Positions 47,534 through 61,200 of a DNA stretch of 64,000 nt are shown in pieces. The stretch is taken from positions 1,474,833-1,538,832 of the forward strand of contig NC_049996.1 in the NCBI RefSeq assembly GCF_000003815.2. Direction: 5' to 3'. The number at the start of each line of letters is the position of its first letter. Positions within the stretch are counted from its first letter, which is position 1. The position numbers and the translations under genes were made by a program. A model generated the notes under the pieces. The model did not search any database, was not told the DNA's origin, and worked only from the letters and a program-made list of their open reading frames with translations. Source of the stretch: Branchiostoma floridae. Its lineage: Eukaryota > Chordata > Leptocardii > Amphioxiformes > Branchiostomatidae.

Positions 47534-47696
47534 CAGCCGGCGGTTGAGTCGCCGATTCGCCGCTAGACTGAGCATAGCAGGCAATTCAGATACCAGTTAG
47601 AAAAAAATATGAATTTGATTAATTTCCCCAAATTCAAAGGAATAAAGATGGCTGCAAATGTTGAAACTGCCTGTATCCTAGCAATTAATATGCATT

Positions 47697-47760
47697 TAGA
47701 CCAAAGCAAGTAAATTTTATGGATGACATCACCGCGCGCATTAATTTTTTGAAAATAAAA
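47697..47760. mobile_element. Single end of a family B MITE
   Basis: AGCAAGTAAATTTTATGGAT followed by GACATCACCGCGCGCATTAA matches the left end of the element at 17604. No matching right end is seen nearby. Confidence 0.6.
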
Positions 47761-48211
47761 AAAAATTTAGCCCGTGAGGCTATTGACTGTCAACAGTAGC
47801 AAACTTTACACTGTAGACAGGATCGTCTTGTCAACAGTAGAAAACTTTGCATTGCTGAAAGGATCATCCATATGTCAGTGGCAAATTCTCTACGCAACAG
47901 AAAAAAACATGGAAGGGTCATTTTAGCGAATGGCCACAAACGCCCACTCGTGAGAAGTCCGCGCTGCACGAATCTCTTTTTTTTTGCTTGGAATATGTCC
48001 ACGTTGTGCTCCCGTTCATTAATCCTGAGTTTCAAGTCAATCCATCGACCCTAAGTGACATAATTCAAAGTTGACAATTTTCGATGTTTTTAGCGAACGC
48101 CCAGCACAAAACGTCTTTTTAGCGAATGCCACTATATCCACAAAAATATCGGCCGTCCCGCAACATCACCTTCACCTACCGACACAAACATGTTAAAGAA
48201 AGTGTCCAATT

Positions 48212-51200
48212 AATGTGTACGATGTTTCCGCAAGAGCAGAATAAAACTTGAAAAGACGTAGGTTTCTAGTGCCCGAACAAATGTTTTTTATACGCATAAA
48301 CTACAATTTGCAGCCAAACTGAAAAACTTTGAACAATCACCTTCGTTCATTCTTCACTATACTAAACAGCATCTGTAAACTAATAATAATATTCAACGCA
48401 CATAATATCGTTGTGACGTAATGATGTCTGCAAGTGCAGAATGGAACTTGTCAAGACGTAGGTTTCTAGAGCCCAAACAAAGGGTTTTTATATGCATAAA
48501 CTACATTTTGACGCCAAACTGAAAAACTTTGAACAATCACGCTTCATTCATTCTACACTATACTAAACAGCGTCTGTAATCTAATAATAATATTCAACGC
48601 ACATAATATCGTTGTGACGTAATGATGTCTGCAAGTGCAGAATAGCACTTGTAAAGACGTCGGGTTCTTGAGGCCGAACAAAGGGTTTTTATATGTATAA
48701 ACTGTACCTGGCAGCAAAACTAAACAACTTTGAACAATCACGCTTCATTCATTCTTCACTATACTAAACAGCGTCTGTAATCTAATAATAATATTCAACG
48801 CACATAATATCGTTGTGACGTAATGATGTCTGCAAGTGCAGAATGGATCTTGTCAAGACGTAGGTTTCTAGAGGCCGAACAAAGGGGTTTTATATGCATA
48901 AACTACATTTTGACGCCAAACTGAAAAACTTTGAACAATCACGCTTCATTCATTCTACACTATACTAAACAGCGTCTGTAATCTAATAATAATATTCAAC
49001 GCACATAATATCGTTGTGACGTAATGATGTCTGCAAGTGCAGAATGGAACTTGTCAAGACGTAGGTTTCTAGAGCCCAAACAAAGGGGTTTTATATGCAT
49101 AAACTACATTTTGCAGCCAAACTGAAAAACTTTGAACAATCACGCTTCATTCATTCTTCACTTTACCAAACAGCGCATGTAATCTAATAACAATATTCAA
49201 CGCACATAATATCGTTGTGACGTAATGATGTCTGCAAGTGCAGAAAATAACTTGTAAAGACAAAGGTTCCTAGTGCTCGAACAAAGTGTTTTTATATGCA
49301 TAAACTGTACTTGGCAGCAAAACTAAACAACTTTGAACAATCAGTTTCATTTATTCTTCACTATACTAAAAAGCGTCTGTAATCTAATAATAATATTCAA
49401 TGCACATAATATCGTTGTGACGTAATGATGTCTGCAAGTGCAGAATAGCACTTGTAAAGACGTAGGCTTCTAGAGGCCGAACAAAGGGTTTTTATATGCA
49501 TAAACTACATTTTGCTGCAAAACTGAACAACTTTGAACAATCACGCTTCAATTATTCTTCACTATACTAAACAGCGTCTGTAATCTAATAATAATATTCA
49601 ACGCACATAATATCGTTGTGACGTAATGTTGTCTGCAAGTGCAGAATGGAACTTGTAAAGAAGTAGGTTTCTGGAGCCCGAACAAAGGGTTTTTATATGC
49701 ATAAACTACATTTTGACGCCAACCTGAAAAACTTTGAACAATCACGCTTCATTTATTCTTCACTATACTAAAAAGCATCTGTAAACTNNNNNNNNNNNNN
49801 NNNNNNNNNNNNNNNNNNNNNNNNNNNNNNNNNNNNNNNNNNNNNNNNNNNNNNNNNNNNNNNNNNNNNNNNNNNNNNNNNNNNNNNNNNNNNNNNNNNN
49901 NNNNNNNNNNNNNNNNNNNNNNNNNNNNNNNNNNNNNNNNNNNNNNNNNNNNNNNNNNNNNNNNNNNNNNNNNNNNNNNNNNNNNNNNNNNNNNNNNNNN
50001 NNNNNNNNNNNNNNNNNNNNNNNNNNNNNNNNNNNNNNNNNNNNNNNNNNNNNNNNNNNNNNNNNNNNNNNNNNNNNNNNNNNNNNNNNNNNNNNNNNNN
50101 NNNNNNNNNNNNNNNNNNNNNNNNNNNNNNNNNNNNNNNNNNNNNNNNNNNNNNNNNNNNNNNNNNNNNNNNNNNNNNNNNNNNNNNNNNNNNNNNNNNN
50201 NNNNNNNNNNNNNNNNNNNNNNNNNNNNNNNNNNNNNNNNNNNNNNNNNNNNNNNNNNNNNNNNNNNNNNNNNNNNNNNNNNNNNNNNNNNNNNNNNNNN
50301 NNNNNNNNNNNNNNNNNNNNNNNNNNNNNNNNNNNNNNNNNNNNNNNNNNNNNNNNNNNNNNNNNNNNNNNNNNNNNNNNNNNNNNNNNNNNNNNNNNNN
50401 NNNNNNNNNNNNNNNNNNNNNNNNNNNNNNNNNNNNNNNNNNNNNNNNNNNNNNNNNNNNNNNNNNNNNNNNNNNNNNNCTAGAGCCCAAACAAAGGGGT
50501 TTTATATGCATAAACTACATTTTGCAGCCAAATTGAAAAACTTTGAACAATCACGCTTCATTCATTCTTCACTTTACCAAACAGCGCATGTAATCTAATA
50601 ACAATATTCAACGCACATAATATCGTTGTGACGTAATGATGTCTGCAAGTGCAGAAAATAACTTGTAAAGACAAAGGTTCCTAGTGCTCGAACAAAGTGT
50701 TTTTATATGCATAAACTGTACTTGGCAGCAAAACTAAACAACTTTGAACAATCAGTTTCATTTATTCTTCACTATACTAAAAAGCGTCTGTAATCTAATA
50801 ATAATATTCAATGCACATAATATCGTTGTGACGTAATGATGTCTGCAAGTGCAGAATAGCACTTGTAAAGACGTAGGCTTCTAGAGGCCGAACAAAGGGT
50901 TTTTATATGCATAAACTACATTTTGCTGCAAAACTGAACAACTTTGAACAATCACGCTTCAATTATTCTTCACTATACTAAACAGCGTCTGTAATCTAAT
51001 AATAATATTCAACGCACATAATATCGTTGTGACGTAATGTTGTCTGCAAGTGCAGAATGGAACTTGTAAAGAAGTAGGTTTCTGGAGCCCGAACAAAGGG
51101 TTTTTATATGCATAAACTACATTTTGACGCCAACCTGAAAAACTTTGAACAATCACGCTTCATTTATTCTTCACTATACTAAACAGCGTCTGTAATCTAA

Positions 51201-51952
51201 TAATAATATTCAACGCACATAATATCGTTGTGACGTAATGATGTCTGCAAGTGCAGAATAGAACTTGTAAAGACGTAGGCTTCTAGAGGCCGAACAAAGG
51301 GTTTTTAGATGCATAAACTACATTTTGCTGCAAAACTGAACAACTTTGAACAATCACGCTTCATTTATTCTTCACTATACTAAAGAGCGTCTGTAATCTA
51401 ATAATAATATTCAATGCACATAATATCGTTGTGACGTAATGATGTCTGCAAGTGCAGAATAGAACTTGTCAAGACGTAGGCTTCTAGAGGCCGAACAAAG
51501 GGTTTTTAGATGCATAAACTACATTTTGCTGCAAAACTGAACAACTTTGAACAATCACGCTTCATTTATTCTTCACTATACTAAAGAGCGTCTGTAATCT
51601 AATAATAATATTCAATGCACATAATATCGTTGTGACGTAATGATGTCTGCAAGTGCAGAATAAAACTTGTAAAGACGTAGGTTTCTAGTGCCCGAACAAA
51701 GGGTTTTTATATGCATAAACTACATTTGGCTGCAAAACTGAACAACTTTGATCAATCACGCTTCATTTATTCTTCACTAAACTAAAAAGCGTCTGTAATC
51801 TAATAATAATATTCAACGCACATAATACCGTTGTGACGTAATGATGTCTGCAAGTGCAGAATAAAACTTGTAAAGACATAGGTTTCTAGTGCCCGAACAA
51901 AGGATTTTTATGTGCATAAAGTAATGTTGCTTAAAAATTTAAAAATTTTTTA
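48212..51952 (+). repeat. 201-bp satellite array, forward arm, with a 692-N gap
   Basis: The phrase ATATCGTTGTGACGTAATGA recurs with spacing of 200-201 bp (for example 48409, 48610, 48811, 49012, 49213, 49413, anchored on CGTTGTGACG). About eighteen unit lengths including the gap 49788-50479. Each unit also carries TTTTATATGCATAAACTAC. Short frames of about 62-65 residues in it are reading artefacts. Confidence 0.95.
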
Positions 51953-52052
51953 NNNNNNNNNNNNNNNNNNNNNNNNNNNNNNNNNNNNNNNNNNNNNNNN
52001 NNNNNNNNNNNNNNNNNNNNNNNNNNNNNNNNNNNNNNNNNNNNNNNNNNNN

Positions 52053-55000
52053 TATGTGCGTTGAATTTTATTATTAGATTACAGGCGCTTTTTAGTATAG
52101 TGAAGAATGATGAAAGCGTGATTGATCAAAGTTGTTCAGTTTGGCTGCCAAATGCAGTTTATGCATATAAAAACCCTTTGTTCGGGCTCTAGAAACCTAT
52201 GTCTTTACAAGTTCTATTCTGCACTTGCAGACATCATTACGTCACAACGATATTATGTGCGTTGAATATTATTATAACATGACAGAAGCTGTTTAGTATA
52301 AAGTAGAATGAACGAAGCGTGATTGATCAAAGTTGTTCAGTTTTGCTGAAATTGTAGTTTATGCTTGTAAAAATCCTTTGTTCGGGCTCTAGAAACCTAC
52401 GTCTCTACAAGTTCTATTCTGCACTTGAAGACATCATTACGACAAAAGGATATTATGTGCGTTTAATATTACTATTACATTACAGACGCTGTTTAGTATA
52501 GTGAAGAATGAACGAAGTGTGATTGTTCAAAGTTGTCTAGTTTTGCTGCAAAATATAGTTTATGCATATAAAAACAATTTGTTCGAGCACTAGAAACCTA
52601 CGTCTTTACAAGTTCTATTCAGCACTTGCAGACATCATTACGTCACAACTGTATTATGTGCGTTGAATATTATTATTAAATTACAGACTCTGTTTAGTAG
52701 AGTGAACAATGAACGAAGCGTGATTGATCAAAGTTGTTCAATTTTGCTGAAATTGTAGTCTATGCATATAAAAATCCTTTGTTCAGGATTACAGACGCTT
52801 TGCAGTTTAGTGAAGAATAATCGAATCGTTATTGATTAAAGTTGTTCAGTTTGGCTGGCAAGTACAGTTGATGCATGTTCAGACTCTCTGTTCGGGCACT
52901 AGAAGCCTGTGTCTTTAAAAGTTCTATTCTGCACTTGTAGACATCATTACGTTAAAACGATATTATGTGCGTTGAATATTATTATACATTACAGACTCTG
53001 TTTAGTATAGTAAAGACCAAAGGAAGCGTAATTGATCAAAGTTGTTCAGTTTTCTTGAAATTGTAGTTTAGGCCATGTTGATTTGATTATATGGATGACA
53101 TCCTCTGGAAACTCCAAAACTGAATAAAAAAAAGTTTGGCAAAAAAAAAAAGTTGCCTTCAGTATGAAATCAAAGTGGCCAGGAAGGTTGAACATAGGAC
53201 TAAACACACATAGTATGGTATACCAACAGTTAGGTGTAGGGACCAGTACATCATACGGGTGCAAAACATTTTTTTTCTTCTTGGATCAATCCTGAAAAAA
53301 ATATCAGAGGAACAGGTTTCGCCAATTACAAAATGGACACACTATGTCGGCAGGCATTTGGGGTCTTACCGGGGGCCAAGAAGACAACAAGAGCGAAGTC
53401 AAGTACAGTTTATAGTCAATTGTACCAAGTTTCTATAGTCAAAGGTAACGTTACAGAGACAGTGAGTTAGTCTTTATTACATGGAGATGGGATTTTAAAA
53501 TGCCAATGGGAGTCCAATAATCCACCAAACAGATTGCTTTGTAGCAAAATTGACCAATTACCATTGTTTTGAGTATTGCCAGTTCCAAGTTGAATTGCAA
53601 GTTTCCACAGACAATCAGGTCCAGGTTCAGCTCCAGACCTGGAAATGATACTCTGGACCTGAATTTTCTGTACTGGTACCTCCCCCTACCAACAACATAT
53701 ATTTCTTTCTGTCCTTTTACATCTTATTCTTTGACTTTAGATTTATTTTGGCATTCTATGGCATTAGTTATCTGTTTTCTGATACCTTTTTTTCCATCTA
53801 CGGAATATTTGTGCTCATTTTACAGCCGTTTTGCACAATTTATTGTGTGGTCGAAAACTTTTTTTTTTTTTTGGATATGGCCGAAAATTGGTGCGAGCGC
53901 GGATGTCATCCATATAATCAAATCAACATGGCCTTATGCATATAAAAATCCTTTGTTCGGGCACTAGAAACCTACGTTTTTACAAGTTCTATTCTGCACT
54001 TGCAGACATCATTACGTCACAACTGTATTATGTGCGTTGAATATTATTATTAAATTACAGACTCTGTTTAGTAGAGTGAAGAATGAACGAAGCGTGATTG
54101 ATCAAAGTTGTTCACTTTTGCTGCCAAGTACAGTTTATGCATATAAAAACCCTTTGTTCGGGCACTAGAAAACTACGTATTTACAAGTTCTATTCTGCAC
54201 TTGTAGACATCATTACGTCACAACGATATTATGTGCGTTGAATATTATTATTAGATTACAGACGCTTTACAGTTTACTGAAGAATAATCGAATCGTTATT
54301 GATTAAAGTTGTTCAGTTTGGCTGGCAAGTACAGTTGATGCATGTTCAGACTCTCTGTTCGGGCACTAGAAGCCTGTGTCTTTAAAAGTTCTATTCTGCA
54401 CTTGTAGACATCATTACGTTAAAACGATATTATGTGCGTTGAATATTATTATACATTACAGACTCTGTTTAGTATAGTAAAGACCAAAGGAAGCGTAATT
54501 GATCAAAGTTGTTCAGTTTTCTTGAAATTGTAGTTTATGCATATAAAAATCCTTTGTTCGGGCACTAGAAACCTACGTCTTTACAAGTTCTATTCAGCAC
54601 TTGCAGACATCATTACGTCACAACTGTATTATGTGCGTTGAATTTTATTATTAGATTACCGACGCTTTACAGTTTAGTGAAGAATAATGGAATCGTTATT
54701 GATCAAAGTTGTTCAGTTTGGCTGGCAAGTACAGTTTATGCATGTTCAGACCCTTTGTTCGGGCACTAGAAACCTACGTCTTTACAAGTTCTATTCTGCA
54801 CTTGCAGACATCATTACGTCACAACGATATTATGTGCGTTGAATATTATTATTACATTACAGACGCTTTGCAGTTTAGTGAAGAATAATGGAATCGTTAT
54901 TGATCAAAGTTGTTCAGTTTGGCTGGCAAGTACAGTTTATGCATGTTCAGACCCTTTGTTCGGGCACTAGAAACCTATGTCTTTACAAGTTCTATTCTGC

Positions 55001-55410
55001 ACTTACAGACATCATTACGTCACAACTGTATTATGTGCGTTGAATATTATTATTAAATTACAGACTCTGTTTAGTAGAGTGAACAATGAACGAAGCGTGA
55101 TTGATCAAAGTTGTTCAATTTTGCTGAAATTGTAGTCTATGCATATAAAAATCCTTTGTTCGGGCACTAGAAAACTACGTATTTACAAGTTCTATTCTGC
55201 ACTTGCAGACATCATTACGTCATAACTGTATTATGTGCGTTGAATATTATTTTATTAGATTACAGACGCTGTTATTATAGTGAAGAATGAACGAAAGGTG
55301 ATTAATCAAAGTTGTTTAATTTTGCTGCAAATTACAGTTTATGCATATAAAACCCTTTGTTCGGGCACTAGAAAACTACGTCTTTACAAGTTCTATTTGG
55401 TTATGACGTC
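52053..55410 (-). repeat. 201-bp satellite array, reverse arm
   Basis: The same satellite in reverse complement (TCATTACGTCACAACGATAT), about twelve units, more diverged from each other than in the forward arm and split by the family A MITE at 53071-53933. Confidence 0.95.
53071..53933 (+). mobile_element. PIF/Harbinger-like MITE, family A copy 3, inside the satellite
   Basis: 863 bp, ends as in copies 1 and 2. It splits the satellite word GTAGTTTATGCATATAAAAA: left flank GTAGTTTA, right flank TTATGCATATAAAAA. Comparison with intact units (for example at 54526-54550) gives the empty site directly and shows TTA was duplicated. Confidence 0.93.
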
Positions 55411-56060
55411 ACGATGACATGATGTGCGGTAATTTGGATGCTTTAATCTGATTTAACAAGTGATTCAATGATTGTTGAATGTCGTTTGGATTACAATCAT
55501 TATTTTAAGCGACCTTGATACATGGCGTTTCTTGTCTTGGATGTATATAATGTATTATTTACATAAATGACTTATCCAAAAATTTCAAACGTTATGGCGT
55601 CAAGGTTAAAAAATGTGCGTTACTTTTATCACTTGATTTTGACAGTAAAACCCGTCGAGAGCGAGTAGAAATCCATTTGACTGCTATTGATTACTTAGTT
55701 ACGTTTCTACAAGGCTTTGAAAGTGTTGTATTTACCTAGAATACCAGGGATCTGGAAAGCAACTGTTATTAGTATTGTCCATATTTTAGACGTTATGACA
55801 TCACGATTGCGTGTGCGTTAATTCTGATTATTGAATCTTATTTACTATCTAATTTAGTGATTGTAGAATGTCATTTGGACTTCAAAAATCATCAAGCTAC
55901 CTTGCTATAAGGCGTCAAATGTCTTTGAGGTACATAATGCAGTATTTACATAAATGAACTTTAGTATATTTCTAACTATCAAACGCCATAGCGTTAATAT
56001 GACAGGGACCGGAAAGCTACTTTTATATTTAAATAACGTTATACATAACGTTATATTGGG
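55411..56060. repeat. Decayed satellite units
   Basis: Diverged versions of the satellite core recur about every 200 bases: TATGACGTCACGATGACATG (about 55392), GTTATGGCGTCAAGG (about 55590), GTTATGACATCACGATTGCG (about 55791), then a trace near 55984. These look like old edge units. Confidence 0.65.
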
Positions 56061-56640
56061 TGGTAACAGACAATAAGTAGCATTTTTTTTATATCTATTA
56101 TAGGTTTCAATGGAAATGAAGCAGTTGCAGTTTGTACGAATCGACGCCCGAATCAGATGCTACCTTCTGTGCAAGACAAATCGCCGGCTAAATCGCTGGC
56201 TTCAAGCAAATCGACGGCTGAATCGACGCAATGCTTGACTGTATCAATGGTCCAACTCATAAATCCACTTGCAAGTATAAGTCTCAAACAGTGAACGTCA
56301 AGACACGGCTAACTGAACTGGGACAGTAGATTTCAGGATGCAACCCCGAAGACACTACTTTAGACAGATACCACAAACCCCCATGTGGTGCCCACTTCAA
56401 ATTTCTCGGCGTGGGGCCATCCCATTGAAAAACAATGGGGCCGACACCTCAGCGAAATGGTCAACTTTGATGCGCCGGATGCCGTCTTAGAATACATTTT
56501 GACATCTTGAATGAAGTCCACAATGTTCTCTGACTTATCAAGAGTACGATGATACAGTTATTATCCCCATTTGACAAATTGTTTATTTTCTATGATTTTT
56601 TTGTGTAAAGCATCCTTATGCCTAATTCTGGCTGTCGACA

Positions 56641-58239
56641 TGCCAAAGTCAGCCATGTTGATACTGTTGTATGATGGGACTGTTGGACTATTCCATTTCG
56701 TACCTCAGGTAAGGCCACGAATGTTCTATAGACAGCCTATTCTAGAATATACAATTTGATACCCTCCAATAGCCTAAAAGCGAGAGCGAGAAAAAATACA
56801 GAAAGATTTTTGTAAGTTTAAGAAAAAGCAGATGATATGAAAATTTGGGGGTAAGTCCCAATCAAACTTGGTGTTGGCTACGTAAAGTTTAGTTTTTTTC
56901 CACATGAAGATGACAATTATTGATATGGTATTCAGAGTTCCGAGAACGCGTACATCACAAATAAAAATTAATACATTTGACTTCTGAGTAATTGCACGGG
57001 ATTTCATCCTTCAAAAGTTACACACGTCGAAACTATGAATTTCCTATTATAGTGAATGGCAGTGCTTTTCCCGTTTAGAAAATGCTCTTTTTCAGAGAAA
57101 AGTCATAATCAATAAGCCTCATTCTGAGCTAAACGGTGACCTCTGAGCCAAATTGGATTATCATTATGATAGAGATCTCATCGCATTTAGCCAATATTGG
57201 CTGCCCCGATATCCCGATGATTACCTGGACCTTTTCTCTGACAAACAGCAAACACTCTTATCTTACTTACCGACCCCGTTCCGTCAACTTTGTCAGCATG
57301 AATGTTTGAAGTGTGAGTCAACCTCTACCATGTTATCATGCCGTTGTCAAGGAAATCTCATTGAGACTCAACCCCTCCCGTCCATTATCTCACTGTGCAA
57401 ACATGTTTTATCATGGTAACAAACATTGGGTCGTAGATATGTGCCTATAGTATATAGCTATATTGGTAACAGTACACATTGGCACCTGTCACTACAGCCT
57501 GGAATGTTGACGTATAATCACAGTCCTGTTTTAGAACTTCCTGGATAGCTGACTTCTTATGTCATCTGCCAGTATATCAGCTATACCTGTACAGACGGTA
57601 TACCTGCACTTCGGCGTACCACATCAGTTTGTGTATCTGTATACTGAGCCAGGATATACAGTGGTATAACACTCAAGCTTCGCAGGAATAACGACCTGTC
57701 ACACATTTCCACATCTATAGTGTGGAAAAAACTGCGGATGCTTCTCAGAACTTGGTGGCAACGGATTTCCGCTCTACGGTAGTTCTGAACTGTACAGCCG
57801 GGGATTCCAGGAGTCAGTCTTCTACCGAAGCCATTTTGTGCTGCCACAACCGAAACGTTCTGAGGCGATCCGCCAAATTTTTGAACGGTTGTGATATTGT
57901 TGCGGTTCATATCCGCCGCTGAAGTATCAAGGGAATGCAAGAGGACAATGGTTGATTGGGCTGAAACTGACGGTTAACATCTACTGTATAACTGTGACTC
58001 ATCTATGCCCTATGGACAACGTACTGAGGAGAACTGGCGGTTTTGTTTTGTTTACACAGATTTCAATGAAGACTGATTGCAGCTTCAGGATAACCATCAC
58101 TGCAGCAGCAGAATACTACAGTAACTATACTATCTGTCTGACTTTGTTTTGATCGTTTCTAACAGTATATAGCATCTTCCATAACCGTAACAACCTTATT
58201 CGCGTTGTTACTCCGGTCAACGTCACAATCACAATCACA
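56641..58239. other. Intergenic region upstream of the receptor kinase gene
   Basis: No gene, repeat or RNA recognised. Frames of 60-120 residues at 57153-57419 and 57581-57940 show no domain. The promoter and any 5' untranslated exon of the kinase gene should lie near the right end. Confidence 0.4.
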
Positions 58240-61200
58240 ATGACTTTATTTTGCCTCATCAACATTGTCATTTTTCTACTACCTGGAAATGTGAGGATGT
58301 GCCCGGATCCTTGTAAGTGTTATGACGAGCTCGATCATTCATCAGTTTTATGTGACCACCAATCATTGACCAAAATACCCGAGGACATACCTATCAACGC
58401 GTCGACTGTGCAAGTCAGCCACAACGCCATTGCTGAACTCCCCGTAAACGCTTTTAAAAACCTGACCAGACTACGGAAGTTATATCTCGACTACAATCTT
58501 CTAGATAACTGGCCTCCACAAGTCTTCAACAACATACCTTTAAGATACCTTAGTATCAACTATAACAACATCAGTCTTCTTAATAGCGAAATGTTTTCTC
58601 AATTGATAAACCTGACTTTTCTGTCTATGACCAATAATTACATAGTAGACCTTGAAAGTGGAGTGTTTGAGAGTCTCATGTCATTGGAAGACCTGAAGCT
58701 AGACAACAACAATATAGAAAAAATTCCTAATGGGGCTTTTTCCGGTCTTGTCAATCTACGGTCACTATATTTGGACTTCAACAACATTCACATCATCTCG
58801 GCTGGAGCCTTCAGTGTGATGACAAACTTAGAGAGACTTTACCTTACCAAAAACAAGTTGCGTACATTACATGAGACAACTTTCGACAATCTGATGTTGT
58901 TGAACACTTTGTCCCTAAATTTGAACTCCATCACTGAACTACCAGGACAGATATTTTCTACATGTGTACAGCTGGAGAACTTGTTTCTGGATAGCAACAA
59001 CCTAACAACTCTTCCTCCTAACATCTTCACCAAACTTGCCAACCTTGACTTCGTCACTTTGGGCTCCAACCCATGGTTGTGTGACTGTCGGTTACAGCAG
59101 GGTCTAGTCCGGTGGATCCGGAATTCTTCACTTGCTGACAGAGTCATGGGACGTCCTACCTGCAGTTCGCCTCCTCAGACGCTAGGGCTGTCGTTACGGG
59201 ACGCGTGGAGTAGCCTTTCTTGTCAACACGGAACCTGCTACAATGGCACCTGTCTGTGCGACCGCATCTGGGCCGGTATTTACTGTCAGGATGGTGAATT
59301 TTTTTTGTTAAAAAAATTATAATTAATGAAAGAAGCCGTGTACAACAGATGCTATCAACCATCCTTCAAACGAGACGGGGGCCGATACAGATTGCCCGGT
59401 ACCTTTCACCTGTTGACGTCACGCTTACGTTCAGGTCACGTGATATAGGCTTTGGGTTGCTAGTATTTTACCTGGAGAGGGTAAGAGCTTTACTTTGTGC
59501 ACGAATAAATCGTATACAATCTTCATACCATATGCATCTTTGTTTTGGTTCCAAGTTTCTTTAGATCAACTGAACACCCCTGTCTCAGAACAAGATCCCG
59601 CATCCATCGCAGTATCTGTAGCCGTCTCTAGTGCCAGTATCGCCGTGGTGCTGATCCTGACAGCCGGCGCCGGCTTCATCTTCTACCGCCGGTGGAGGAA
59701 GAGGAAAGATGACGATGACGAAACGATATACATCGACGACTTCTTGCCGTTTGATAGAGAAAGTAAGTACATTGTTCTTTTCGTCGTATAGAAAGGCTGT
59801 TTAGCATGATGACATTTTAGATATTCTTCTTGTAGTCTCTACACGCAGTAATACATTCAATACATCACATAAGAGAAAGATTAACATAACAATAATAAAA
59901 CATATATAAGATCCTTTTCTTGCTTCTTACTGCAATTATTTGCTGTCGGTATCCTTCTAGGAAGGTCAGGCTCACTGCGACTAAAATGAATACGTGTAAC
60001 CGTCGATAACGATTTTATACTGGGTGTATCATTTGAAAGGTAAAAGTATGACTGAAAAGACAACAAAACACACCTAGAGTAAAAAGATCCGTCTTTTCTA
60101 TACAATTGGTTGAGACATCTGTCAAATTTTCGGTCGCAAAGAGAGCGTGGCGAGAGAGAGAGAGAGCCGTCCTTGTGAAAGGGGGTTATTTTAGCGCTTT
60201 ACTTTGTCTACAGATACAGTGAATAGAATATTTATAATGTTTTGGCGACGCCTCAGGGGCGAGCCTAATTATCCATGAAAAATGGAGATAAAGTTTGGAG
60301 GGTGTCTGTATGTCGGTTTGTTTGTGTTTCCGGATATTTGTAGTAAGCACAACACATGAACCTCTGGATAGATTACGATTATACTTGGTATGTAAGTAGG
60401 TGTTGGGAAGACGAAGGTCAAGGTCAATTTTAAGCCTGCTGGAATGTTTCCTCTGTTTCTATCACTTCTGTGTAGTTCACTGGAGAAGGATGCAGGAGCC
60501 CCCGCCGGTACCTCCCCGCCCACAGTTCCCGGGGTTGGAGGTGGACCCCGGCCGGCTCACCCTGGGGCAGAGGATCGGCAGTGGAGCATTCGGCGTCGTC
60601 TACGCTGCAGTCATGACGCGGGATGGCAACACAAGGGACGTCGTCGTCAAAACTCTCAAAGGTAAGAAACAGAGAGAAGACAGAGAGAAACAGAAAGACC
60701 ATTTAGCCGACAAATTGATAGAGACTCAGATAATCAGAGAAATAGAGGCAGAGGAAGAGAGAGGGAAAGGGAGAGAGAGACAGAGAGAGAGAAGGGGGAG
60801 AGAGAGAGTTCAATTTTGGAAAAGTCGGCATGGCAACCACAGGGTAGATGTTGGAAATGTGTTGTATCGAAAAGGATTACATGTCTCAATAACTAAACCA
60901 CTTATATTTCTTGGAATCAGTAATATATGGTCTGTTAACAGGATAATCTCGATTGCAAAGTTCTCTATTTTTAAACAGTGGTTGAGACATATAGATACTA
61001 ATACAGAGTTATACAGCAACATATTTCAAACATTGTTGACAGACCTAAAGTTAATGTCGTACATAAATTGAAATATCCATGTTTCTGAACATATATAGTA
61101 TGAAATAAGAAGAACAAAGTCTTGAGTAATTGCTGTCTTGCCCACAAGCTGGCAATATGACTGGTACTGTTGAGATGCAGATGTATCCGCTTTTTATTTG

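Larger units (their letters stand above)
47056..56640. mobile_element. Giant imperfect inverted repeat around a satellite (foldback-like element)
   Basis: The left margin (47056-47250) and right margin (about 56450-56640) are inverted homologues. Shared words include AGGCATAAGGATGCTTT, GTCAAATGGGG, GAGTCAGAGAAC/AAGTCAGAGAAC and TCAAAGTTGACC. Inside, a 201-bp satellite runs one way from about 48212 to 51952 and the other way from 52053 to about 55400, meeting at a 100-N gap. Long terminal inverted repeats made partly of tandem units are the hallmark of Foldback/TU-type transposons. No transposase is visible, and a target duplication could not be fixed. A large palindromic satellite block that is not a transposon is the alternative. 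Confidence 0.6.

Noticed and set aside
48553-51156. 62-65 residue frames recurring in the satellite
   Set aside because: Each is a read-through of one repeat unit; changes between units do not favour a protein.
48212-55410. Regular repeats that might suggest a CRISPR array
   Set aside because: Whole units repeat at 201 bp with no unique spacers, in a eukaryotic genome; this is a satellite.
57153-57940. Frames of 66-119 residues upstream of the kinase gene
   Set aside because: No recognisable domain and no matching splice sites.
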